Source: Symsagittifera roscoffensis
Taxonomy: Eukaryota > Xenacoelomorpha > Acoela > Convolutidae
Reading direction: 5' to 3'
Length of the DNA: 64,000 nucleotides
Assembly (NCBI RefSeq): GCF_963678635.1
Contig: NC_087071.1
Coordinates: forward strand, 45,435,095-45,499,094
The position numbers and the translations under genes are program-made. The first letter of the stretch is position 1; every line of letters begins with the position of its first letter. Under the pieces are notes generated by a model. That model ran no database searches. It worked only from the letters and a program-made list of their open reading frames with translations, and was not told the DNA's origin. Below are positions 52,149 through 64,000 of the stretch, piece by piece.

Positions 52149-53055
52149 AATGGCTCAAGACCAACGTCCCAAGAGTAATGTCCCAAGACTAACGTCCCAA
52201 GACCAACGTCCCAAGACTAATGTCCCAAGACCAATGTCCCAAGACCAATGTCCCAAGACTAATGTCCCAAGACCAATGTCCCAAGACTAATGTCCCAAGA
52301 CCAATGGCCCAAGACCAATGTCCCTAGACCAACGTCCCAAGAGTAATGTCCCAAGACTAACGTCCCAAGACCAACGTCCCAAGACTAATGTCCCAAGACC
52401 AATGTCCCAAGACCAATGTCCCAAGACTAATGTCCCAAGACCAATGTCCCAAGACTAATGTCCCAAGACCAATGGCCCAAGACCAATGTCCCAAGACCAA
52501 CGTCCCAAGACTAATGTCCCAAGACCAATGGCCCAAGACCAATGTCCCAAGACCAACGTCCCAAGACTAATGTCCCAAGACCAATGGCCCAAGACCAATG
52601 TCCCAAGACCAACGTCCCAAGACTAATGTCCCAAGACCAATGGCCGAAGACCAATGTCCCAAGACCAACGTCCCAAGACTAATGTCCCAAGACTAATGGC
52701 CCAAGACCAATGTCCCAAGACCAATGTCCCAAGACTAATGTCCCAAGACCAATGTCCCAAGACCAACGTCCCAAGACTAATGTCCCAAGACCAATGGCCC
52801 AAGACCAATTTCCCAAGACTAACGTCCCAAGACATATGTCCCAAGACCAATGGCCCAAGACCAATGTCCCAAGACCAACGTCCCAAGACTAATGTCCCAA
52901 GACCAATGGCCCAAGACCAATGTCCCAAGACTATTTCGTACCAAGACTGCTCTGGTCCAAGACTGTCCCAAGGCTGCACTGTCCCAAGACTGTGTTGCCC
53001 CAAGACTGTCCCCAGACTGCAATGTCCCAAGACTTCTTCGGTACTGTCCCAAGAC
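52149..53055 (-). repeat. 14-bp tandem repeat array in element 2 leader
   Basis: About 57 units of a TGTCCCAAGACCAA type, strict 14-bp period up to about 52935, then decaying. Higher-order structure is visible: a 168-bp block is duplicated (GAGTAATG at 52173 and 52341), and a 56-bp block with TGGCCC repeats from about 52470. Open frames on both strands are by-products of the repeat. Confidence 0.92.
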
Positions 53056-53957
53056 TCGTCACTGAGTGTCTGGATGTTGGATCGCTTTCTTCTTCGTTGT
53101 AGGGTCTTCTTGAATCACTGTACCTTGTACCACCACTCAACCTCTAGTGAAAATTTTTTCCAAAAACCCTCTCTTGATGGCCAAATGCTGACCCCCTTTT
53201 TTAAGTTACCTCTTTTTCAATGTTCCCAGCAATTGAAAGCCAAAACTTGTGCGCAGGTATCTTGTTATCACCTGTTTGTATAAAAACCAACCGCAAATCC
53301 TCACCAAAATGCAACAATAGAAAAAAAAATTTAAACAAGAAAAACTAATAAAACAGAGAAATCAACCCACCTAAAATTCAAAGGTGATAAACGTCTACCT
53401 TCTATCGAAAAAAAATGTCTGGTACCTTATTGCCACGCGTTTTCCTCCCCCCACTAGCGATCTTATGGGGTATCACACAAAAACTGTCTATGTCCGTTCC
53501 CCCCTACCAATCCGACCAGCGTACCTGTCTTAACTCGAGTTTAATTTTGGATATCCACCTATTATTACCAACGCGTGTTAATAGCTAATGTAACTAAATC
53601 AACGATGTCGATTAATTAGTTACTCTAATCTCCCCCCTTTTTACAGTTTACAACCGCCAACCTCTAACCTAACCAGCCCTCTTCTAACCTCCCCCCTTTT
53701 TTAGCCCCCCTCTTAAGCCGAAAAATCCCTTAAGCGCCGGGTGCTAAACCTCTCGAGAGAAAACCGTAGACCTGTTTCCAGGCCTGCTTGAGTAAAAACT
53801 GCCTCAAAACAATGGGACTCCGCTTATCCAATTTTACACTTATTTCCTATAATGAAATGTGGATTCTAACAATACCCGTTGCTCGACTTGAGAACACGCC
53901 TGTGCGTCCTCTTGTAGTGATCCTGTGCTGGTTGTCTCTGTTCTGCACTTGACAGCA

Positions 53958-54155
53958 GAACCACTTTCCCACTTGGCTGGTCACCTCTTCCAGTCAAGTT
54001 TCCTAGTGGTCCGTCTCGATCCTTGTGAACCACTTTCCCACTCGACTGGTCACCCTTTCCGGTCAAGTCTCCTAGTGGTCCGTTTCGATCCTTGTGAACC
54101 ACTTTCCCACTCGACTGGTCACCCTTTCCAGTCAAGTCTCCTAGTGGTCCGGTTG
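53958..54155 (-). repeat. 69-bp tandem repeat, nearly three units
   Basis: Units begin CCACTTTCCCAC at 53958, 54027 and 54096. The period is a multiple of three. On the minus strand a 109-codon frame (54195-53866) reads through with the 23-residue repeat GDLTGKGDQSSGKVV.... Whether this upstream frame is translated is unknown. Confidence 0.8.
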
Positions 54156-54592
54156 GGTCGCAATCTATCTGAAAACCCTTAACAACGCCCCCCATTCGGG
54201 CACTTTACTAAAATCACTGGTTTAAATTGCTAGATTGATCGAAACGATCGGTCTTATAAAACAGTATGTGTATACTATTTAATTAATATAAAGGTTTGAT
54301 CCAACTAATTTGGTGTCAAAGTCACTGTATTTTTTCGTTTTATGGTTTTTGTTCCTTTTTGTATTCTTTTTGTTCGTGTTTTTGTCCCCCTAGTTGCCCC
54401 CCTTTACTCGGTTAGCTAAGCCTCGTTTGGAGAGCGTACCAGGAAGTTTTCTTGAGTTTTCTTATAAAGCTATCACGGTACAACCGGAAGGTTTACACGT
54501 TCCCGTTGAACCGTACCACCGGTACTCTAGAATGGGTATGTAGCCCGGAGCTGTGTCAAGTGGGTTCGACTCCGTAGTCATGATGTCGTCAA

Positions 54593-54609
54593 AACACCCA
54601 GGAGCGCCA
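54593..54609 (-). promoter_or_regulatory. Primer binding site of element 2
   Basis: Minus strand TGGCGCTCCTGGGTGTT, 11 bases after the 5' LTR, identical to the site of element 1. Confidence 0.8.
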
Positions 54610-54620
54610 TAAAAACACTA

Positions 54621-55515
54621 TGTAACAGTCGCCTACTTTAGTCACATATGAGGCTTAAGAAAAATAGGCCCTATAACCATTGGCTCAAGAGTCAGGGACA
54701 CTATCTCTTGTGTTTTTCTACCTCAAGAACGGTCGGAGCCAATTCGGTTCGCTTGCGACATGAGACTAGAACCCGTTACAGCTTAAAGGCCACTACCAAA
54801 ACACCCCCCCCCCCCCCACTCTAGAAAGTAAGAACGTCCCCATACTTAGGTCTCAAAAGACCCAAAATACATGAACGCCGTTAAAAACCGGGTCGGAACA
54901 ATCCGCTTAGTTACTTTTTATTGGACAGTGGAACTTTTATCCATTTCAGATGGATCAACCTAAAACTCGCCTTATCTCAATATAGCAATCATAAAATACA
55001 CTCGAGAAATTTAAATTGGAAACTCACTTGTCGACGTGTTTGAGTACAAGGAGTAAAAAAAAGGGTAAGCAACTCGAGAATAGGATAATATAACTAAATA
55101 AGTTTGATGCTAATTAGTTTTAACAACAGAAATAAGTCCTGTCTCTAGAATTCAAGTTTTGTATGTACCATCGGGACATTCAAACTGCCAGCCTTTCCAT
55201 TGAAGGCTCACTCCAGTTTGTTCGAATAGTTGTCCTTTCTCAAGTCTGTTCTCTCTTTTCCTGTTTCGGGATAAGACAGCTCTACTCTCTTATTATTTCG
55301 TATCGGGAAATCGCGAATAGCAATTTTGCTGCTGCTTTTCTTGAGTAGTTTCCCGCAATTGTTAATTCGGTCGTTCTGATTTTTCACTTCTTGTTTTCAG
55401 TTGGTTCAAGAAAACTGAGCATGACAGGCTCCATTCGAAATTTTGAAAATTAAAACTTCACTCCAAAATTACGTGTTTCTCAAGGTCAAACCTCCAGACA
55501 TGACCGACTGGCACA
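54621..55515 (-). repeat. 5' LTR of element 2
   Basis: 895 bp. The extra length relative to the 3' copy is mostly a C-run near 54802-54820. It abuts the primer binding site region and is upstream of gag on the minus strand. Confidence 0.93.
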
Positions 55516-56882
55516 AGTACTTGTAAGACCCTGATTAGCACAAATTTCCAAACTCTTATGTATTTTCTCAATGGAATTATGCAGTTCTAAAGCATTCAAT
55601 ACTACCAGCATATAAAAAAAATGAAAAAAAAAAAGATTAGAGTGCATTTTTGTGGCCTAAAAAATTGTCAATATAACCGACTAAAAATTGATTCAAATTC
55701 AATTTTTCTCGCAAAAACCTAATGCATGAAAAATCATTTGAAACCCATAATATGATAAGTAAGAAAATCATACTAAAATTGAGTTTTTTCCAATTCACTT
55801 TTGATTCGCAAAGTGCAAAATTTTGCAAAATGAGTAACGCAGAAAACTTTGCAGAGCGAGTGTACGGTTAAAAGTTTCACACCAACCAAATGTTTGCCCC
55901 TTCGCCCACCCCTTCACACTTGAACCACCTCCCCCATCCCCCGCATTTGAACCTTGGGGTGGGGGTTAGTTCAGACCGGGAGGGGGCTGTTTCAGGTGGG
56001 GGGATTGGATCAGGAACAGGGGATTGCTGCAGGTGGGGGGAGATCATTGGTCGAATCTAAGTAAAAAATCAAAAGTCAAAATTCCGCAACAAAAAAGTTG
56101 AAACTGCGTACCAAGTACAAGTTTAGTTTAAGAAGGAAAAAAGATTTTATGCCCGTTGAAACTCACGTCTCAATAAAGTGGAAAAAAACCTCAATTGAGT
56201 TTCATGGTCGGTAACCACAAAAGAGATGAAAAAAAAAACGATTAAAATGGATTAAAAAGATAGCAAAAAATACACTTTATTTTTTTTGAGCGCAAAGTCA
56301 TCAGACATCTCAGGGAAGGGAAAAATCGCTTGTTTCTGGAGAATAGTAATGGGCAGCCTCGCCTAAAAAAGGAGGTCAACAACCTTGAAGTTTTTATAGT
56401 CTCCAATCTCCATATCTAAAAATCTCATTGGTACATGTTTTGCTCCCACATGTACTACTTTTTTGTTTCCGCTAGATCTCGCATTTACTGTTCAGATAAA
56501 TAGAAGGATTGCATGGCATTGATGGCCTTTTTGTCGCTTAATAAGGAGTGATTTATTTTACATCAACCTGTTTTTTCTTGTTTTTTGTCAGCCTCGCACT
56601 AGGAGAAAAAAAACTCGAAGCCAAACAAACTTTGAGTTGAGGCATGAAGGTCGAGCAAACACTTATGTCTTAAAACAGTGAAAAAAAGCTGATATGATTG
56701 TAAAACTGGAACTAAATAAGATAAGAATATTTAACGCTCTCCAAATAAAGTACGTTTCTCAATGGTTGAAATGTTTCTATTGTTCTCTCAATCTAGCAAA
56801 TCTGTATTAAAAGATAAAAACTTTGGTAGACACACTCGACAAGAACAGATATTAAATAATCGTAAGCAGTTTGAAAAATCAA
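55516..56882. other. Unassigned sequence between element 2 and the tandem array
   Basis: About 1.4 kb beginning with AGT, the presumed target duplication. It includes a C-rich then G-rich stretch near 55890-56045 and A-runs. No gene or known repeat recognised. Confidence 0.4.
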
Positions 56883-59800
56883 TGTGACATTCGACCAGAA
56901 TGGACAAAATGCAGAAGCAGCAATTTCGAGTCTTTAGCAGCGAACGTTCCGAAATGGCGATTTTGAAGGAATAAGAGCGTTATTCGAACGATTGGACAAA
57001 TCGTGAAGGCTGAAGGATTCGGAAATTCCTAAAGTTTAGAAATTCGAAATGATGACGTAACAATTCTAAGAAACGTCAAAAATGGTCAAAAACTGCTCTG
57101 GTTTCCTCAGTGCATATGCTTAGGTTCTTACAAAGCTTGCTCGAAAAAACTTCTGTGCTGGGGCCGGCCGCGCCTGAATTTCAAAAGCTAGCGGTTGAAA
57201 AAGATATCCATCATTTACAAGATCTTTATACTTGTCAGTTTTTCGCTCTTCCGCTTCAGCGGCAGCCGTACCAGGGTTACAAACAGACCCGGCATTAATC
57301 CTACAAGGAGCTAAGGAGTCTACTACTGTTACATACCACAAGAGCTGCTTACCATCAGCCCATGGAACGAGCGTCAAACCGTTTGAAAAATCAATGTGAC
57401 ATTCGACCAGAATGGACAAAATGCAGAAGCAGCATTTTCGAGTTTTTAGCAGCGAACGTTCCGAAATGGCGATTTTGAAGGAATAAGAGCGTTATTCGAA
57501 CGATTGGACAAATCGTGAAGGCTGAAGGATTCGGAAATTCCTAAATTTTAGAAATTCGAATTGATGACGTAACAATTCTAAGAAACGTCAAAAACCGCTA
57601 TTTTTTCTTAAAGGTAATCAGAAGGTCAAAAGTATCATAGTAACCGAGGTTACAGTCATGAGTCCCTTCATCATGTATTCCAGTCAAAATCCTTGGAATT
57701 TTCTAGATATGGAAGTGATAATGATAAAAGAAGATGACAAGTGTTTAAGTTCTTTTCAATTGAAATCGATACGGGTTACGTTTCTTCAATAAGAACACGC
57801 AACTCGACACGAGATAATATAATATACAAGCGTTACAAATAAAAAATTTCGTTGAAAGTTATTTTGTCATTTAATGTTCCGAGTACGCAATTGGCGTTCG
57901 CAATCTGTATTGCCAGGGAGATTCTCTGTTTCAAAAAGCTACCTGCTCTGGGTTCCTCAGTGCATATGCTTAGGTTCTTATGAAGCTTGCTCAAAAAAAC
58001 TTCTGTGCTGGAGCCGGCCGCGCCCTGAATTTCAAAAGCTAGCGGTTGAAAAAGATATCCATCATTTACAAGATTTTTATACTTGTCAATTTTTCGCTCT
58101 TCCGCTTCAGCGGCAGCCGTACCAGGGTTACAAACAGACCCGGCACTAATCCTACTAGGAGCTAAGGAGTCTACTACCGTTACATCCCAAAAGAGCTGCT
58201 TACCATCAGCCCATGGAACGAACGTCAAACCGTTTGAAAAATCAATGTGACATTCGACCAGAATGGACAAAATGCAGAAGCAGCAATTTCGAGTTTTTAG
58301 TAGCGAACGTTCCGAAATGGCGATTTTGAAGGAATAAGAGCGTTATTCGAACGATTAGACAAATCGTGAAGGCTGAAGGATTCGGGAATTCCTAAATTTT
58401 AGAAATTCGAATTGATGACGTAACAATTCTAAGAAACGTCAAAACGGCCATTTTTTTAAAGGTAATCAGAAGATCAAAAGTATCATAGTAACCGAGGTTA
58501 CAGTCATGAGTCCCTTCATCATGTATTCCAGTCAAAATCCTTGGAATTTTCTAGATATGGAAGTGATAATGATAAAAGAAGATGACAAGTGTTTAAGTCC
58601 TTTTCAATTGAAATCGATACGGGTTACGTTTCTTCAATAAGAACACGCAACTCGACACGAGATAATATAATATACAAGCGTTACAAATAAAAAATTTCTT
58701 TGAAAGTTATTTTGTCATTTAATGTTCCGAGTACGCAAGCGGCGTTCGCAATCTGTATTGCCGGGGAGATTCTCTGTTTTAAAAAGATACCTGCTCTGGG
58801 TTCCTCAGTGCATATGCCTAGGTTCTTACGAAGCTTGCTCCAAAAAACTTCTGTGCTGGGGCCGGCCGCGCCCTGAATTTCAAAAGCTAACGGTTGAAAA
58901 AGATATCCATCATTTACAAGATATTTATACTTGTCAATTTTTCGCTCTTCCGCTTCAGCGGCAGCCGTACCAGGGTTACAAACAGACCCGGCACTAATCC
59001 TACAAGGAGTTAAGGAGTCTACTACCGTTACATCCCAAAAGAGCTGCTTACCATCAGCCCATGGAACGAGCGTCAAACCGTTTGAAAAATCAATGTGACA
59101 TTCGACCAGAATGGACAAAATGCAGAAGCAGCAATTTCGAGTTTTTAGCAGCGAACGTTCCGAAATGGCGATTTTGAAGGAATAAGAGCGTTATTCGAAC
59201 GTTGGACAAATCGTGAAGTCTGAAGGATTCGGAAATTTCTAAATTTTAGAAAATCGAATTGATGACGTAACAATTTTCAGAAACGTCAAAAACGGCCACT
59301 TTTTTTTAAGGTAATCAGAAGGTCAAAAGTATCATTGTAACCGAGGTTACAGTCATGAGTCCCTTCATCATGTATTCCAGTCAAAATCCTTGGAAGGAAT
59401 TTTCTAGATATGGAAGTGATAATGATAAAAGAAGATGACAAGTGTTTAAGTCCTTTTCAATTGAAATCGATACGGGTTACGTTTCTTCAATAAGAACACG
59501 CAACTCGACACGAGATAATATAATATACAAGCGTTACAAATAAAAAAATTCCTTGAGAGTTATTTTGTCATTTAATGTTCCGAGTACGCAAGCGGCGTTC
59601 GCAATCTGTATTGCCAGGGAGATTCTCTGTTTTAAAAAGCTACCTGCTCTGGGTTCCTCAGTGCATATGCTTAGGTTCTTACGAAGCTTGCTCAAAAAAA
59701 CTTCTGTGCTGGGGCCGGCCGCGCCCTGAATTTCAAAAGCTAGCGGTTGAAAAAGATATCCATCATTTACAAGATCTTTATACTTGTCAATTTTTCGCTC

Positions 59801-62800
59801 TTCCGCTTCAGCGGCAGCCGTACCAGGGTTACAAACAGACCCGGCACTAATCCTACAAGGAGCTAAGGAGTCTAATACCGTTACATCCCAAAAGAGCTGC
59901 TTACCATCAGCCCATGGAACGAGCGTCAAACCGTTTGAAAAATCAATGTAACATTCGACCAGAAAGGACAAAATGCAGAAGCAGCAATTTCGAGTTTTTA
60001 GCAGCGAACGTTCCGAAATGACGACTTTGAAGGAATAAGAGCGTTATTCGAACGATTGGACAAATCGTGAAGGCTGAAGGATTCGGAAATTCCTAAATTT
60101 TAGAAATTCGAATTGATGACGTAACAATTCTAAGAAACGTCAAAAACCGCTATTTTTTCTTAAAGGTAATCAGAAGGTCAAAAGTCATGAGTCCTTTCAT
60201 CATATATTCCAGTCAAAATCCTTGGAATTTTCTAGATATGGAAGTGATGATGATAAAAGAAGATGACAAGTGTTTAAGTCCTTTTCAATTGAAATCGATA
60301 CGGGTTACGTTTCTTCAATAAGAACACGCAAATCGACACGAGATAATATTATATACAAGCGTTACAAATAAAAAGTTTCGTTGAAAGTTATTTTTGTCAT
60401 TTAATGCTCCGAGTACGCAAGCGGCGTTCGCAATCTGTATTGCCAGGGAGATTCTCTGTTTTAAAAAGCTAGCTGCTCTGGGTTCCTCAGTGCATATGCT
60501 TAGGTTCTTACTAAGCTTGCTCAAAAAAACGTCTGTGCTGGGGCCGACCGCGCCCTGAATTTCAAAAGCTAGCGGTTGAAAAAGATATCCATCATTTACA
60601 AGATCTTTATACTTGTCAGTTTTTCGCTCTTCCGCTTCAGCGGCAGCCGTACCAGGGTTACAAACAGACCCGGCCTTAATCCTACAAGGAGCTAAGGAGT
60701 CTACTACCGTTACATACCACAAGAGCTGCTTACCATCAGCCCATGGAACGAGCGTCAAACCGTTTGAAAAATCAATGTGACATTCGACCAGAATGGACAA
60801 AATGCAGAAGCAGCATTTTCGAGTTTTTAGCAGCGAAGGTTCCGAAATGGCGATTTTGAAGGAATAAGAGCGTTATTCGAACGATTGGACAAATCGTGAA
60901 GGCTGAAGGATTCGGAAATTCCTAAATTTTAGAAATTCGAATTGATGACGTAACAATTCTAAGAAACGTCAAAAACCGCTATTTTTTCTTAAAGGTAATC
61001 AGAAGGTCAAAAGTATCATAGTAACCGAGGTTACAGTCATGAGTCCCTTCATCATGTATTCCAGTCAAAATCCTTGGAATTTTCTAGATATGGAAGTGAT
61101 AATGATAAAAGAAGATGACAAGTGTTTAAGTCTTTTTCAATTGAAATCGATACGGGTTACGTTTCTCAAATAAGAACACGCAACTCGACACGAGATGATA
61201 TAATATACAAGCGTTACAAATAAAAAATTTCGTTGAAAGTTATTTTGTCATTTAATGTTCCGAGTACGCAAGCGGCGTTCGCAATCTGTATTGCCAGGGA
61301 GATTCTCTGTTTTAAAAAGTTACCTGCTCTGGGTTCCTCAGTGCATATGCTTAGGTTCTTACAAAGCTTGCTCAAAAAAACTTCTGTGCTGGGGCCGACC
61401 GCGCCCTGATTTTGAAAAGCTAGCGGTTGAAAAAGATATCCATCATTTACAAGATCTTTATACTTGTCAGTTTTTCGCTCTTCCGCTTCAGCGGCAGCCG
61501 TACCAGGGTTACAAACAGACCCGGCATTAATCCTACAAGGAGCTAAGGAGTCTACTACCGTTACATACCACAAGAGCTGCTTACCATCAGCCCATGGAAC
61601 GAGCGTCAAACCGTTTGAAAAATCAATGTGACATTCGACCAGAATGGACAAAATGCAGAAGCAGCATTTTCGAGTTTTTAGCAGCGAACGTTCCGAAATG
61701 GCGATTTTGAAGGAATAAGAGCGTTATTCGAACGATTGGACAAATCGTGAAGGCTGAAGGATTCGGAAAATCCTAAATTTTAGAAATTCGAATTGATGAC
61801 GTAACAATTCTAAGAAACGTCAAAAACCGCTATTTTTTCTTAAAGGTAATCAGAAGGTCAAAAGTATCATAGTAACCGAGGTTACAGTCATGAGTCCCTT
61901 CATCATGTATTCCAGTCAAAATCCTTGGAATTTTCTAGATATGGAAGTGATAATGATAAAAGAAGATGACAAGTGTTTAAGTCCTTTTCAATTGAAATGG
62001 ATACGGGTTACGTTTCTTCAATAAGAACACGCAACTCGACACGAGATAATATAATATACAAGCGTTACAAATAAAAAATTTTGTTGAAAGTTATTTTGTC
62101 ATTTAATGTTCCGAGTACGCAAGCGGCGTTCGCAATCTGTATTGCCAGGGAGATTCTCTGTTTTAAAAAGCTACCTGCTCTGGGTTCCTCAGTGCATATG
62201 CTTAGGTTCTTACAAAGCTTGCTCAAAAAAACTTCCCTGCTGGAGTCGGCCGCGCCCTGAGTTTCAAAAGCTAGCGGTTGAAAAAGATATCCATCATTTA
62301 CAAGATCTTTATACTTGTCAATTTTTCGCTCTTCCGATTCAGCGGCAGCCGTACCAGGGTTTCAAACAGACCCGGCATTAATCCGACAAGGAGCTAAGAA
62401 GTCTACTACCGTTACATCCCACAAGAGCTGCTTACCATCAGCCCATGGTACGAGCGTCAAACCGTTTGAAAAATCAATGTGACATTCGACCAGAATGGAC
62501 AAAATGCAGAGGCAGCAATTTCGAGTTTTTAGCAGCAAACGTTCCGAAATGGAGATTTTGAAATAATAAGAGCGTTATTCGAACGATTGGACAAATCGTG
62601 AAGGCTGAAGGATTCGGAAATTCCTAAAGTTTAGAAATTCGAATTGATGACGTAACAATTCTAAGAAACGTCAAAAACGGCCATTTTTTTAAAAGATAAT
62701 CAGAAGGTCAAAAGTATCATAGTAACGGAGGTTACAGTCTTGAGTCCCTTCATCATGTATTCCAGTCAAAATCCTTGGAATTTTCTAGATATGGAAGCGA

Positions 62801-64000
62801 TAATGATAAAATAAGATGACAAGTGTTTAAGTCCTTTTCAATTGAAATCGATACGGGTTACGTTTCTTCAATAAGAATACGCAACTCGACACGAGATAAT
62901 ATAATATACAACTGTTACAAACAAAAAATTTCGTTGAAAGTTATTTTGTCATTCAATGTTCCGAGTAGGCAAGCGGCGTTCGCAATCTGTATTGCCAGGG
63001 AGATTCTCTGTTTTAAAAAGCTACCTGCTCTGGGTTCCTCAGTGCATATGCCTATGTTCTTACAAAGCTTGCTCAAAAAAACTTCTGTGCTGGGGCCGGC
63101 CGCGCCCTGAATTTCAAAAGCTAGCGGGTGAAAAAGATATCCATCCTTTACAAGATCTTTATACTTGTCAATTTTTCGCTCTTCCGCTTCAGCGGCAGCC
63201 GTACCAGGGTTACAAACAGACCCTGCATTAATCCTACAAGGAGCTAAGGAGTCTACTACCGTTACATCCCACAAGAGCTGCTTGCCATCAGCCAATGGAA
63301 CGAGCGTCAAACCGTTTGAAAAATCAATGTGACATTCGACCAGAATGGACAAAATGCAGAAGCAGCAATTTCGAGTTTTTAGCAGCGAACGTTCCGAAAT
63401 GACGACTTTGAAGGAATAAGAGCGTTATTCCAACGATTGGACAAATCGTGAAGGCTGAAGGATTCGGAAATTCCTAAAGTTTAGAAATTCGAAATGATGA
63501 CGTAACAATTCTAAGAAACGTCAAAAATGGCCAAAAACTGCTCTGGTTTCCTCAGTGCATATGCTTAGGTTCTTACAAAGCTTGCTCAAAAAAACTTCTG
63601 TGCTGGGGCCGGCCGCGCCCTGAATTTCAAAAGCTAGCGGGTGAAAAAGATATCCATCCTTTACAAGATCTTTATACTTGTCAATTTTTCGCTCTTCCGC
63701 TTCAGCGGCAGCCGTACCAGGGTTACAAACAGACCCTGCATTAATCCTACAAGGAGCTAAGGAGTCTACTACCGTTACATCCCACAAGAGCTGCTTGCCA
63801 TCAGCCAATGGAACGAGCGTCAAACCGTTTGAAAAATCAATGTGACATTCGACCAGAATGGACAAAATGCAGAAGCAGCAATTTCAAGTTTTTAGCAGCG
63901 AACGTTCCGAAATGACGACTTTGAAGGAATAAGAGCGTTATTCCAACGATTGGACAAATCGTGAAGGCTGAAGGATTCGGAAATTCCTAAAGTTTAGAAA
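56883..64000 (-). repeat. Tandem array of chimeric LTR-end/LINE-3'-end units
   Basis: Units start with TGTGACATTCGACCAGAATG (one has TGTAAC) at 56883, 57395, 58246, 59094, 59947, 60776, 61627, 62478, 63328 and 63841, giving lengths 512, 851, 848, 853, 829, 851, 851, 850, 513 and a cut-off unit. The first ~205 bases resemble the terminus of the element 1 LTR in reverse (1248 back to about 1040). The rest is the reverse of a LINE 3' end: about 245 bases of tail, then about 400 bases of coding end (WDVTVVDSLAPC ... NAACVLGTLND). The 829-bp unit lacks 22 bases in the tail. The array runs off the window. On the minus strand most full units keep a 145-codon open frame that starts in the LTR-like part. 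Confidence 0.92.
57833..58270 (-). pseudogene. Representative LINE-derived frame in array unit
   Basis: 145 codons, repeated with few changes at 58681-59118, 59534-59971, 60315-60800, 61214-61651 and 62915-63352. The first ~10 residues (SILVECHI) come from the LTR-like end; the rest is the C-terminal region of the LINE-like protein (LVPWADGKQ, WDVTVVDSLAP, GTAAAEAEERK, FLKQRISLAIQ). No reverse transcriptase core is present, so it cannot mobilise itself. The open frames may simply reflect recent amplification. Confidence 0.55.

Larger units (their letters stand above)
51856..54592 (-). other. 5' leader of element 2, about 2.7 kb
   Basis: Noncoding leader between primer binding site and gag. 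It holds a 14-bp repeat array (52149-53055), a 69-bp repeat (53958-54155) and pyrimidine-rich runs near 53630-53720. It shares little sequence with the leader of element 1 but has the same length and the same habit of carrying repeats. Confidence 0.75.
32510..55515 (-). mobile_element. Element 2: giant Ty3/Gypsy-type LTR retrotransposon, decayed, 23.0 kb
   Basis: Direct repeats of 887 bp (32510-33396) and 895 bp (54621-55515) bound it. They differ by scattered substitutions and a C-run expansion near 54802-54820, so the insertion is older than element 1. Ends are TGTAACAGTCG and CGACTGGCACA. The flanking three bases are AGT on both sides. Primer binding site and polypurine core match element 1; LTR bodies do not. 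The protein order is the same (gag, PR, RT, RH, IN, macro-like, SGNH-like, unknown ORF D), but with at least five in-frame stops and several frameshifts. Confidence 0.93.

Noticed and set aside
52149-53283. Open frames on both strands with SQDQCPKTNVPR or LGHWSWDISLGT repeats
   Set aside because: Translation of a 14-bp tandem repeat. The period is not a multiple of three and both strands stay open, so coding is not indicated.
55890-56050. C-rich/G-rich stretch as a regulatory or G-quadruplex element
   Set aside because: Runs are short and irregular, on mixed strands, with no conserved copy elsewhere to support a function.

Overview
The window looks like a repeat-dense stretch of an invertebrate (metazoan) nuclear genome. 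I cannot name the phylum. I see no convincing host gene, rRNA or tRNA gene. The content is transposable elements: two giant Ty3/Gypsy-type LTR retrotransposons on the minus strand, a decayed 5' piece of a third related element on the plus strand, a hAT DNA-transposon relic, a non-LTR (LINE-like) relic, and a long satellite-like array built from retroelement ends.

Element 1 (328-24919, 24.6 kb) has two 921-bp LTRs differing at one base, so it inserted recently. Read on the minus strand it runs: 5' LTR (23999-24919), primer binding site, a 2.9-kb leader full of a CCCTCCGGATT-type motif, then gag-protease-reverse transcriptase-RNase H (21029-15051), an in-frame TAG, an integrase ORF ending in what looks like a TARG1/Poa1p-like macro domain (15035-11424), a 0.4-kb gap, an ORF with an SGNH/GDSL esterase domain (11009-7890), an in-frame TGA, a 1933-codon ORF of unknown function (7868-2067), a polypurine tract and the 3' LTR (328-1248). 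It interrupts a hAT transposase relic whose halves lie at 1-327 and 24920-25300.

Element 2 (32510-55515, 23.0 kb) has the same architecture and orientation, with 887/895-bp LTRs that differ more. Its genes carry several stops and frameshifts. It is a decayed relative of a different LTR family but is co-linear in protein content, so it serves as a comparison. The macro and SGNH domains are kept in both elements, and the two stop codons that divide the reading frames of element 1 are sense codons in element 2.

Between the elements (24920-32509) lie hAT remains, a PHD-finger-like scrap, a LINE 3' end, and a 5' LTR plus leader of an element-1 relative (27597 to about 31040) that has lost its primer binding site and all genes. 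To the right of element 2, after 1.4 kb of unrecognised sequence, a tandem array (56883 to the window end) has units of about 850 bp. Each unit joins about 205 bp resembling the end of an element-1-type LTR to the 3' end of the LINE-like element.

The most notable point is the gene set: a retrotransposon with a macro domain fused to its integrase polyprotein and a second, roughly 2980-codon coding unit starting with tandem SGNH-like domains. Expected functions (acyl-ester or ADP-ribose chemistry) are inferred from family resemblance only.
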